Origin: an uncultured Prevotella sp. | Lineage (GTDB): Bacteria; Bacteroidota; Bacteroidia; Bacteroidales; Bacteroidaceae | NCBI GenBank assembly: GCA_900770395.1 | Contig: CAAGKM010000030.1 | Location: forward strand, 186,001 to 250,000 | Direction: 5' to 3' | DNA length: 64,000 nucleotides | In this document: positions 16,780-24,516 of the stretch, piece by piece | Layout: each line of letters opens with the position of its first letter | How positions within the stretch are numbered: the first letter of the stretch is position 1 | The notes under the pieces: generated by a model | Database searches by the model: none | What the model saw: only the letters and a program-made list of their open reading frames with translations | What the model was told of the DNA's origin: nothing | Position numbers and translations under genes: made by a program

Positions 16780-18396
16780 ATGAGGATAATAGCGTTACTT
16801 TTGACGATTATATTAACATGCGGACCGGCAGGAGCACAAACAAAAAAGGCTCCTGCCAGAAAGCCTGCCACACAAAAGACCGTAACCCAAAAGAAGACCA
16901 CGACGACAAAGCGGACTGGCAAAAAACGTACAACAACAAAAAATACGGCTGTAAGCAACTCATCAATAAAGGGTTTGCGCAACCAAAGCGCAAAAATCAA
17001 AAAAGAAATCAGACAACAGGAGCAACGGCTCAAGACCAACCAGCGAAATGTGTCGAAACGCCTGCAAAACCTTATGATTATCAATCAGGAAATCAGCTCA
17101 AAGAGAAAAACCATTGACACTATCCGTCATGACATAAACAAGCTCGATGATAATATACTCACACTAAAGATGCAACTTGAGCTGCTGCAAGAACAGCTTG
17201 ATGACTGTAAGCAAAAATACGTCAAGTCTGTGAGATATATGCGACGCAACAACTCCACACAGGATAAACTGCTCTTTATCTTCAGCGCAAAGAATTTTAT
17301 GCAGATGTACCGCCGCTCCCGTTTTGTCAAGGAGTATGCCACATATCAGCGCATACAGGGCGAGGAACTGAAACGCAGGCAGGCGGAAATGAAAACGGTA
17401 CATAATAAGCTTGTGGGTGTGAAGCAGGAGAAGAACACCTTATTATATAAAGGTGTGAGGGAACAGAAAGACCTTGAGGGCAAGCAAACCGAGCAGCAGA
17501 AGGTTGTTAATACTTTGAAAAATGAGCAGAAGTCTATTCAGGCCATCATAGCCCAGCAGCGCAAGAAGGATGCCGCTATCAATGCTCAAATCGATCGTCT
17601 TGTTGCCATTGAGGTGGAAAAGGCACGTCAGCGTGCTATTGCCGAGGCAAAGCGCAAGGCAGAGGAACAGGCTGCGGCACAGGCTGCCGCCAAGAAGAAA
17701 CGTGAGGAGGAGCTTGCCCGTAAAAAGGCAGAGGCAGAAGCTGCGGCAAGGGAGGAACGTCAGCGTATTGCCGAGGCTAAGGCACGTGAGGAGCGTCTGA
17801 AGGAAGAGGCACGTCTTGCTTCTGCCAAGAAAAAAGCCGCTGCGGAGAAAGCTGCAAAAGAGGCGGAGAATGACCGCCGTGCTGCTGAGCGCCGTGCTGC
17901 TGAGCAATCGCAAAAGCGTGAGCGTGAGATTGCAGCCGCAAAGAGAGAGGCTGCCGAGCAGCCTGTTATGCTCATGGCATCGGAAGACCGCAAGATTAGC
18001 GGTAACTTTGAGAATAATCGAGGCCGCCTGCCTATGCCTATTGTAGGCGGATACAAGATAGTGAGTCACTTCGGACAGTATAATGTTGAAGGACTGCAAA
18101 ACGTGAAGCTCGACAACAAAGGAATCAATATCCTTGGACAGCCAGGAGCAAAAGTACGCTCGATATTCGACGGTGAGGTAAGTGCCGTGTTCAGTCTTGC
18201 CGGTGTCACAGGTGTTATGGTGCGTCATGGCAACTATATCTCGGTGTATTGCAATCTTGGCAGTGTGAGTGTGCGCAAGGGACAGCATGTCAGCACACGT
18301 CAGGTATTAGGGACGGTAGGATCGGAGAACATACTTCAGTTCCAGTTGCGTAAGGAGACGGCAAAGCTCAATCCTGAGTCATGGCTGGGCAGATAA
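16780..18396 (+). CDS. EnvC-like murein hydrolase activator (coiled coil plus degenerate LytM/M23)
   Basis: A 538-residue periplasmic protein. A signal peptide (ends GPAGAQ) leads to a Lys/Thr-rich linker. A long coiled coil follows (about 60-300), then an Ala/Glu/Arg-rich helix (about 290-395) and a C-terminal LytM/M23 domain (about 414-538). The LytM zinc ligands are missing: DNKGINI stands where active enzymes have HxGxD, and LQFQLRK replaces the HxH motif. It should therefore activate amidases during division, as EnvC does, rather than cut peptidoglycan itself. The frame is open from a GTG at 16738, but the ATG at 16780 directly precedes a normal signal peptide. It follows the DUF4292 gene and precedes nfeD by 22 bases. 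Confidence 0.88.
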   Translation: MRIIALLLTIILTCGPAGAQTKKAPARKPATQKTVTQKKTTTTKRTGKKRTTTKNTAVSNSSIKGLRNQSAKIKKEIRQQEQRLKTNQRNVSKRLQNLMIINQEISSKRKTIDTIRHDINKLDDNILTLKMQLELLQEQLDDCKQKYVKSVRYMRRNNSTQDKLLFIFSAKNFMQMYRRSRFVKEYATYQRIQGEELKRRQAEMKTVHNKLVGVKQEKNTLLYKGVREQKDLEGKQTEQQKVVNTLKNEQKSIQAIIAQQRKKDAAINAQIDRLVAIEVEKARQRAIAEAKRKAEEQAAAQAAAKKKREEELARKKAEAEAAAREERQRIAEAKAREERLKEEARLASAKKKAAAEKAAKEAENDRRAAERRAAEQSQKREREIAAAKREAAEQPVMLMASEDRKISGNFENNRGRLPMPIVGGYKIVSHFGQYNVEGLQNVKLDNKGINILGQPGAKVRSIFDGEVSAVFSLAGVTGVMVRHGNYISVYCNLGSVSVRKGQHVSTRQVLGTVGSENILQFQLRKETAKLNPESWLGR

Positions 18397-18418
18397 CATA
18401 ACTAAAAACAATTTGATT

Positions 18419-18862
18419 ATGACGTATTTGATGTGTAACTTATGGCTTTTCTGGGCAATAGCAGCAGTACTATGCCTTATAGCCGAACTGCTCACTGGCG
18501 GTTTCTTCATTCTGTGTTTTGCAATTGGCGCTGCCGTAGCTGCAGTGTTGTCGCTCATCTTTGGATTCAATGCGCAGTTGGCGGTGTTTGCTATAATCAG
18601 TGTGCTTTGTATCTTTTTTGTGCGTCCGTTCGCACTCCGCTATCTTCATCGCGACGATGACCACCGTGTGAGCAATGCCGATGCCATATTGGGTAAGATG
18701 GGCATGGTGAGCCAAGTGATTGAGTCAGAAGCATACGGTCGTGTGGCAATTGACGGTGATGACTGGAAGGCGCAGGCAGAGAACGGCGAGGAGATAGAGC
18801 GTGGAGCAAAGGTGGTGGTAACAGGTAGAGACAGTCTGATTATTACCGTAAAGCGGGCATAA
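18419..18862 (+). CDS. NfeD-like membrane protein (short form)
   Basis: A 147-residue protein with two or three hydrophobic segments in the first 70 residues (LWLFWAIAAVLCLIAELL and FAIGAAVAAVLSLIFG). A C-terminal OB-fold-like domain (about 85-147) carries GKMGMVSQVIESEAYGRVAIDGDDWKA, read in parts. This matches the short NfeD type. NfeD proteins partner with stomatin/SPFH proteins, and the SPFH gene starts 45 bases downstream. The ATG at 18419 is preferred over an upstream TTG. The pair probably organises membrane microdomains or proteolysis; the exact role is unproved. Confidence 0.88.
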   Translation: MTYLMCNLWLFWAIAAVLCLIAELLTGGFFILCFAIGAAVAAVLSLIFGFNAQLAVFAIISVLCIFFVRPFALRYLHRDDDHRVSNADAILGKMGMVSQVIESEAYGRVAIDGDDWKAQAENGEEIERGAKVVVTGRDSLIITVKRA

Positions 18863-18907
18863 CTGGAATAGAATTAAAAAATTTAAAACTTAAAAAAATA
18901 AAAAACT

Positions 18908-19861
18908 ATGGACGAAATGTTGTATTTTTTGCTCGTTGTAGTAATTTGCGCCTTGATAATAGTTTACAAGAGCATCGTGATTATTCCTCAGTCGGAAACA
19001 AAGATTATAGAGCGTCTCGGCAAGTACCGCTCCACTCTTGAGCCTGGCATACAGTTTATCGTGCCTTTCATCGACAAGGCAAAGAGTATTGTCGTGTCTC
19101 ATTATGGACGCTATGCCTACAGCACCACTATTGACCTTCGCGAGCAGGTCTATGATTTCCCGAAGCAGAACGTTATTACTAAAGATAATGTGCAGACCGA
19201 AATCAATGCGTTGCTCTATTTTCAGATAGTAGATCCGTTTAAGGCTGTCTATGAGATTAACAACTTGCCAAACGCTATTGAGAAACTTACCCAGACCACA
19301 CTGCGTAATATCATCGGTGAGCTTGAGCTTGATGAGACACTTACCAGCCGTGACACCATCAACACAAAACTTCGTGCTGTGCTTGATGACGCCACAAATA
19401 AGTGGGGAGTTAAGGTTAATCGTGTTGAGCTGCAGGACATCACTCCTCCAGAGAGCGTGCTCACAGCCATGGAGAAGCAGATGCAGGCAGAGCGCAACAA
19501 GCGTGCCACCATTCTCACCAGTGAGGGTAAAAAAGCCAGCGAGATTTTGCAGTCGGAAGGTGAGAAGACTGCTATTATCAACCGTGCCGAGGCTGACAAA
19601 CAGCAGCAGATTCTCCGTGCAGAGGGTGAGGCAGAGGCACGCATACGTAAGGCAGAGGCAGAGGCTATTGCCATACAGAAGATAACCGAGGCTGTGGGTG
19701 CGTCGACCAATCCTGCCAACTATCTGCTTGCACAGAAATATATACAGATGATGCAGCAACTTGCTGAAGGTGACAAGACAAAGACCGTTTACCTGCCATA
19801 CGAGGCGACAAACCTTATGGGTAGCATCGGTGGAATCAAAGATTTGTTTAAGAGCGAATGA
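18908..19861 (+). CDS. SPFH/band 7 (stomatin-like, QmcA-type) membrane protein
   Basis: A 317-residue protein with one N-terminal membrane anchor (about 4-24) followed by a band 7 domain. That domain has VIIPQSETKIIERLGKYR and LEPGIQFIVPFIDKAKSI, then DLREQVYDFPKQNVITKDNV (read in parts). A long Ala/Glu-rich coiled coil (about 190-265) follows, with KTAIINRAEADKQQQIL and a C-terminal tail. Proteins of this type form large membrane-attached oligomers. The nfeD gene directly upstream is the classical partner. Its stop overlaps the start of the GH95 gene by 4 bases (ATGA), so the fucosidase may be translationally coupled to it. Confidence 0.92.
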   Translation: MDEMLYFLLVVVICALIIVYKSIVIIPQSETKIIERLGKYRSTLEPGIQFIVPFIDKAKSIVVSHYGRYAYSTTIDLREQVYDFPKQNVITKDNVQTEINALLYFQIVDPFKAVYEINNLPNAIEKLTQTTLRNIIGELELDETLTSRDTINTKLRAVLDDATNKWGVKVNRVELQDITPPESVLTAMEKQMQAERNKRATILTSEGKKASEILQSEGEKTAIINRAEADKQQQILRAEGEAEARIRKAEAEAIAIQKITEAVGASTNPANYLLAQKYIQMMQQLAEGDKTKTVYLPYEATNLMGSIGGIKDLFKSE

Positions 19862-22278
19862 AACCAACCTGCTTCATAACAGCGGCCACACTTATGGCTT
19901 GCACCACTGTAACAGCCCAGCGGGATGTGTTGCACTACGACTATCCTGCCCAATATTTTGAGCAGTCGCTGCTGATAGGCAACGGCAGTCAGGGGGCAGC
20001 CATATACGGTGGTCCTGCCGATGAGTTGCTTGAACTCAATGACATAACGTTGTGGACTGGTGAGGCAGGAAACAAGACACATAACACCACTGCTGCCAGC
20101 CATATCCCGAAAATACGTAAGTTGCTTGCCAAGGAGAAGTATGCCGAGGCGAATAATGCGCAGCGGCTGTGGCAGGGGCATTACAGTGAGGCGTATATGC
20201 CGTTGGGCAACTTCTTCTTCGCACAGGATATTGACAATTCTTCCAGTGTTAGCGGCTATTACCGTCAGCTTAATCTCAATGATGCCACGGCAAAAGTGAC
20301 GTTCAAAGCCAATGGCGGCAGATATGAGCGCATTTATTTCGCATCGGCTCCCGACAGTGTTATCGTCATGCGTTACCGTGCCATGGACGGGGCAAAGATT
20401 AACGGCAAGTTTTCGTTCGACAGTCAGTTGCCGCATCATGTAAACACAGGTGAGACGGTAATGACTATGGACGGCTATGCGGCGTATCATTCTCTGCCTG
20501 GATATTGCCAGCCCACAAAGCAGCATTACTGGTATGACGAGAACCGCGGGGTGCACTTCCGTGCAATGATTGAGGTGATACCTGTCGATGGAACCGTACA
20601 TAATGATGGCATTCAGGGATTGATGGTAAAGGACTGTACCGACCTTACCATTGTAATGGCAATGGCAACGAGCTTCAACGGTTTCGACAAGGACCCCGTT
20701 AAGGAGGGACGCCCGTATAAGAAAATTGCAGCATTGCGGCTGGAGAAGGCAAAGCGTCTGGCATGGGAAAAACTCATGGCAAATCATGTGGCTGACTACC
20801 AACGGCTGTTCAATCGCATGTGGATAGACCTCGGCAAGACCGATGATGCGGTAAAACGACTTAATACAGATGAGCAGCTTAAAAGATATGCCGATTTCAA
20901 CGAGGAAAACCCCGAGCTTGAGGCTCTCTATATGCAGTATGGACGCTATCTGCTCATTGCTTCCTCACGCACCAAGGGAGTACCTGCCAATTTGCAGGGA
21001 TTATGGAACAGACATCTGTCACCACCGTGGTCGTGCAACTATACCGTAAACATTAATCTGGAGGAAAACTACTGGGCTGCTGAAGCTGCTAACCTCAGCG
21101 AGCTTCATCTTCCGCTGCTCACATTTATGAAAAATCTTCAAGCTAACGGTGAAAAGGCGGCAAAGATGTACTGCGGAGTGGATAAGGGATGGATAACGGC
21201 GCAGAACACCGACATATGGGCTATGGCATGTCCTGTGGGCATGCAGACGGGTGACCCGTGCTGGGCAAACTGGGTGATGGGCAGCCTTTGGCTCGCCACA
21301 CACATCTGGGAGCATTATGAATTTACGCAGGACAAGGATTTCCTGAAAGAATACTATCCAGTGCTGAAAGGAGCCGTTGACTTTGCACAGGGGTGGATGG
21401 TGGAGCATGACGGCAAACTCATCACCTCGCCTGCCACCTCACCAGAGAATGTCTTTCTGCTTCCTGACGGCACCACCGCAGCCACCTGTTACGGAGGTAC
21501 AGCCGACATAGCAATGATTCGTGAGTGTATGTACGACTGCTGCCAGGCTGCTGTACTGCTTGGAAAAGACAATGAGGCAAAGGCTATGAGAAAGACTCTG
21601 GCAAAACTCAGTCCATATAAGATTGGCAAGGAGGGAAACCTGCAGGAGTGGTATTACGACTGGAAGGATGCTGACCCACAGCACCGCCACCAAAGCCATC
21701 TGTTCGGACTCTATCCAGGACATCACATCTCGCCGGCGGCCACACCTGAGTTGGCAGAAGCATGCGCGCGTACATTATATATAAAAGGTGACAACACCAC
21801 AGGCTGGAGTACGGGCTGGAGGGTGAACCTCTATGCGCGTCTGCTCGACGGCGAGGGAGCATACCGCCTTTACCGCCGCCTGTTGCAGTATGTCAGTCCC
21901 GACAACTATAAGGGCGAGGACGCACGCCGTGGCGGAGGAACTTATCCCAACCTGCTCGACGCTCACGCTCCATTCCAGATTGACGGCAACTTCGGCGGTT
22001 GTGCCGGTGTGATAGAAATGCTGGTACAGAGCACAGATAAAGGGATAACGCTTTTGCCTGCTTTGCCTAAGGCATGGAAAAAAGAAGGCAGTGTCAAAGG
22101 TATAAAGGCACGTGGCGGGTTTACTCTTGATTTCTCATGGAATAAGAAAGGCAAGATTATATACTGCTCAATCAGCAGCGACAAAGGCGGCACCACCACC
22201 ATATATTATAACGGTAAACATAAAAAAGTGACATTAAAGAAAAACCAAAATATTAGAATAGTAACACCATTTCGTTAA
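19858..22278 (+). CDS. GH95 alpha-L-fucosidase (or alpha-L-galactosidase)
   Basis: An 806-residue secreted enzyme. A short signal peptide (ends TVTAQ) leads to the GH95 N-terminal beta domain (YPAQYFEQSLLIGNGSQGA) and an alpha/alpha barrel. The residues that do inverting catalysis in the Bifidobacterium enzyme can be placed. The two Asn are in NINLEENYW near residue 398, the general-acid Glu is in SPATSPENVF near residue 529 and an Asp is in FQIDGNFGG near residue 709. GH95 removes alpha-1,2-fucose from host or plant glycans; some members act on alpha-L-galactose. It overlaps the SPFH gene by 4 bases and is followed after 12 bases by a sensor kinase. No SusCD pair is adjacent, so it is outside a standard polysaccharide utilization locus. 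Confidence 0.92.
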   Translation: MKPTCFITAATLMACTTVTAQRDVLHYDYPAQYFEQSLLIGNGSQGAAIYGGPADELLELNDITLWTGEAGNKTHNTTAASHIPKIRKLLAKEKYAEANNAQRLWQGHYSEAYMPLGNFFFAQDIDNSSSVSGYYRQLNLNDATAKVTFKANGGRYERIYFASAPDSVIVMRYRAMDGAKINGKFSFDSQLPHHVNTGETVMTMDGYAAYHSLPGYCQPTKQHYWYDENRGVHFRAMIEVIPVDGTVHNDGIQGLMVKDCTDLTIVMAMATSFNGFDKDPVKEGRPYKKIAALRLEKAKRLAWEKLMANHVADYQRLFNRMWIDLGKTDDAVKRLNTDEQLKRYADFNEENPELEALYMQYGRYLLIASSRTKGVPANLQGLWNRHLSPPWSCNYTVNINLEENYWAAEAANLSELHLPLLTFMKNLQANGEKAAKMYCGVDKGWITAQNTDIWAMACPVGMQTGDPCWANWVMGSLWLATHIWEHYEFTQDKDFLKEYYPVLKGAVDFAQGWMVEHDGKLITSPATSPENVFLLPDGTTAATCYGGTADIAMIRECMYDCCQAAVLLGKDNEAKAMRKTLAKLSPYKIGKEGNLQEWYYDWKDADPQHRHQSHLFGLYPGHHISPAATPELAEACARTLYIKGDNTTGWSTGWRVNLYARLLDGEGAYRLYRRLLQYVSPDNYKGEDARRGGGTYPNLLDAHAPFQIDGNFGGCAGVIEMLVQSTDKGITLLPALPKAWKKEGSVKGIKARGGFTLDFSWNKKGKIIYCSISSDKGGTTTIYYNGKHKKVTLKKNQNIRIVTPFR

Positions 22279-22290
22279 AAAATAAGAACT

Positions 22291-24192
22291 ATGAGGCTAT
22301 TGCGTGTTTTCATTTTGCCTATAATGCTTTTGATGGCAATATGTGTCAAGGCGCAGAACAATCCGTTCAAGATGGACAACAAGATGTATGAAATATATCT
22401 TGAGGCACAGAAGTGTAATAACGACAGTGTGCGGCTGGCAATTGCCGGCAGGCTCCATGATGCTGCGGTGAAACGTAAGGATACTTTGTCGATGATTGTG
22501 GCAGAAGTTATCAGAATGCGCTATTACTACAACAAGTATGATGAGAAAAAACTGTATGCTGTCATCAGCCGTACACAGAAACTGGCCCGTGAGTCCAACA
22601 ACCTCATGTATTACTATTATGCCTGGGCACTGAAGGCAAACTATCTGAAAAACCGTGGACGGCTGTTGTTGACCATGGACGAGGCTGAGGCCATCAACCG
22701 ACAGGCAGAAAAGGACAATAGTCCATATGGAATTTACTCGGCAATGCGTTTGCTCGGCAATATTCACGAAAGCCGTGGCGAATTCCGCACTGCGTTGCAG
22801 AAATATGAAAGGGCGCTGCGTTATGGCTTGCTGATTATGGAAGGGCAGGACGTGTCGCCCGTTTATCGTGCCATGGGCTGGTGTCACACTAACCTTTTAG
22901 AGTATGAAAAGGCGGTGGAGGCTTTCGATAAGGGCTATGAGACGGCAAAGAATCATGAGTCACGTATCGCCTGTATGCTTCAGAAATGTTTTGCGCTGTA
23001 TGCCATGAGCCGATATGCCGATTTTGAGCGTGTCTATGCCGAAGTGAACAAGGCGTTCAATGAATATGGAAAGGTGCAGCCAAGATATATTCCACGTCTT
23101 AACATAATGCATTATTGCATAAAGCGCGATTTTAACAGGGCATGGGCTGAGTCACGCAAGGTGATGAACGTTTCCGACCGGACTGAGCTTGAGGCATTGA
23201 TATGCAAGGCGTCCGGTGATCTCAAGAGAGCATTGACGCTCACAGAGAAGGTGCATTTCATGAAAGACTCCGCACAGACTGTGCTCCATCAGAAATATCT
23301 TGCAGACATGGACGCCAAGATAGGCAACATAATGTTGAAGCAGAGAAACCAGCAGTTGCATCTCGACAACGCCAAGCTGTTTATTATTGCAACCGTTATC
23401 ATTATCCTGCTGTTTATCGCCTATCTGTTCAGAACACGCAGGCTTATGAAGAGATTGCAGACGGTAAACGACAAGCTGATGGAAAACAATCGACAACTGG
23501 AAGAGGCACGGCAGAAGGCGATGGAGGTGGACCGTATGAAAACAGCTTTTGTGCAGAGCATAAACCACGAGATACGCACACCGCTGAACGCAATTTGCGG
23601 CTTTACACAGATAATCACCAGCCCTGAGGCTGACGCCTTGCCTGACCGGGAGGACTACTGCCGCCGCATTACTGACAATGCGGAGCAACTGGTGCAGATG
23701 GTTAACGAGATGATAGACGTTTCAACATTTGAGAGTGGTGACATAAAGTTGGAGATCTCCGATGTGTGTGTGAACGATGTGTGCCGCTCGTCGCTCGACG
23801 TGGCGTCGCTGCGCAAGATACACAACAATGTCGACATACGTTTTGTCACTGACATTGATGACAGTTTTACCATGCGTACCGATGCCATACGATTGGGGCA
23901 GGTGCTGCAGCAGTTCCTCACAAATGCGATAAAGAACACTATCGAGGGTTATGTGGAGCTGTCATGCACGCAGAGCGACAATCACCTGACGTTCACCGTC
24001 ACAGATACAGGTGTCGGCATTCCTGATAACAAGCGTGAGCATCTTTTTAAGAAATTTATGAAGAATGATAGCTTCAAGCCTGGACTTGGACTCGGGCTTC
24101 ATGTCACATGGCATATAGCCAAGGCGCTTGGCGGTGAGGTTGGATTGGATGACGACTATCATGATGGAGCGCGCTTTTGGTTAAAAATTTGA
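22291..24192 (+). CDS. TPR-containing membrane sensor histidine kinase
   Basis: A 633-residue two-component sensor. A signal sequence (ends CVKAQ) leads to a periplasmic region of about 340 residues with TPR-like helices (YGIYSAMRLLGNIHESRGEF). A single membrane span lies at about 364-382 and a short coiled coil precedes the HisKA domain. The phosphoacceptor is His426 in SINHEIRTPLNAI. The ATPase domain has DTGVGIPDN and GLGLGLHVTWHIAKALGG. There is no receiver domain and no response regulator beside it, so its partner is elsewhere. It starts 12 bases after the GH95 gene and is probably the last gene of the long operon. The periplasmic TPR region suggests sensing through protein contacts, which is inference. 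Confidence 0.9.
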   Translation: MRLLRVFILPIMLLMAICVKAQNNPFKMDNKMYEIYLEAQKCNNDSVRLAIAGRLHDAAVKRKDTLSMIVAEVIRMRYYYNKYDEKKLYAVISRTQKLARESNNLMYYYYAWALKANYLKNRGRLLLTMDEAEAINRQAEKDNSPYGIYSAMRLLGNIHESRGEFRTALQKYERALRYGLLIMEGQDVSPVYRAMGWCHTNLLEYEKAVEAFDKGYETAKNHESRIACMLQKCFALYAMSRYADFERVYAEVNKAFNEYGKVQPRYIPRLNIMHYCIKRDFNRAWAESRKVMNVSDRTELEALICKASGDLKRALTLTEKVHFMKDSAQTVLHQKYLADMDAKIGNIMLKQRNQQLHLDNAKLFIIATVIIILLFIAYLFRTRRLMKRLQTVNDKLMENNRQLEEARQKAMEVDRMKTAFVQSINHEIRTPLNAICGFTQIITSPEADALPDREDYCRRITDNAEQLVQMVNEMIDVSTFESGDIKLEISDVCVNDVCRSSLDVASLRKIHNNVDIRFVTDIDDSFTMRTDAIRLGQVLQQFLTNAIKNTIEGYVELSCTQSDNHLTFTVTDTGVGIPDNKREHLFKKFMKNDSFKPGLGLGLHVTWHIAKALGGEVGLDDDYHDGARFWLKI

Positions 24193-24263
24193 CATAAATC
24201 AAATAAAAACTTAACGACAATAATTTTTAACGCAAGAAAATATTATCTATTTGAAGAAAATAT

Positions 24264-24271
24264 TACCTTTG
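24264..24271 (+). promoter_or_regulatory. -7 element of the 37-codon gene
   Basis: TACCTTTG is a perfect -7 box, with the start site expected near 24277. The leader holds TTAGGTTAGTAGTA (24305-24318), the same 14 bases found at a similar distance from the promoter in the small transcript near 8.1 kb. Confidence 0.55.
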
Positions 24272-24335
24272 TACCATCATTTGAGATAAATGTATTGTTA
24301 TTCATTAGGTTAGTAGTATTTAAGGTTTAAAGATT

Positions 24336-24449
24336 ATGTTATTAGATTTTCACACAACTGTGATGTTGGCGTGGGGAATAACAATGAGTCTGCTTAGTGT
24401 TTGGGCTCTTGTCCATACCAACGGTCACAAAAAAAGAAGCATAGGGTGA
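24336..24449 (+). CDS. Putative 37-residue single-pass membrane protein
   Basis: ATG at 24336 to TGA at 24449. The peptide begins MLLDFHTTVMLAWGITM, continues SLLSVWALVHT and ends with the basic tail NGHKKRSIG. One hydrophobic segment (about 8-27) and a positively charged C-terminus suggest a small inner-membrane protein with its C-terminus in the cytoplasm. It has its own promoter about 60 bases upstream and an intrinsic terminator whose left arm overlaps its last codons, so it is a monocistronic unit of about 200 nt. I do not recognise the family. The alternative is a small RNA with a chance ORF. The rest of the gap before the Na/Pi gene and after the kinase (24193-24263) shows nothing else. 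Confidence 0.5.
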   Translation: MLLDFHTTVMLAWGITMSLLSVWALVHTNGHKKRSIG

Positions 24450-24476
24450 GTGATTCATACTATGCTTCATTTTTTT
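24436..24476 (+). terminator. Terminator overlapping the end of the small ORF
   Basis: GAAGCATAG (24436-24444) and CTATGCTTC (24460-24468) form a perfect 9-base stem followed by seven T. The left arm lies inside the last codons of the 37-codon ORF. Confidence 0.8.
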
Positions 24477-24516
24477 ATGGTATAACTTTTTGGAAGTGCC
24501 CGTCAGTTTCCGCTTC

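Noticed and set aside
16780..18396. Active M23 endopeptidase
   Set aside because: The metal-binding HxGxD and HxH residues are absent.
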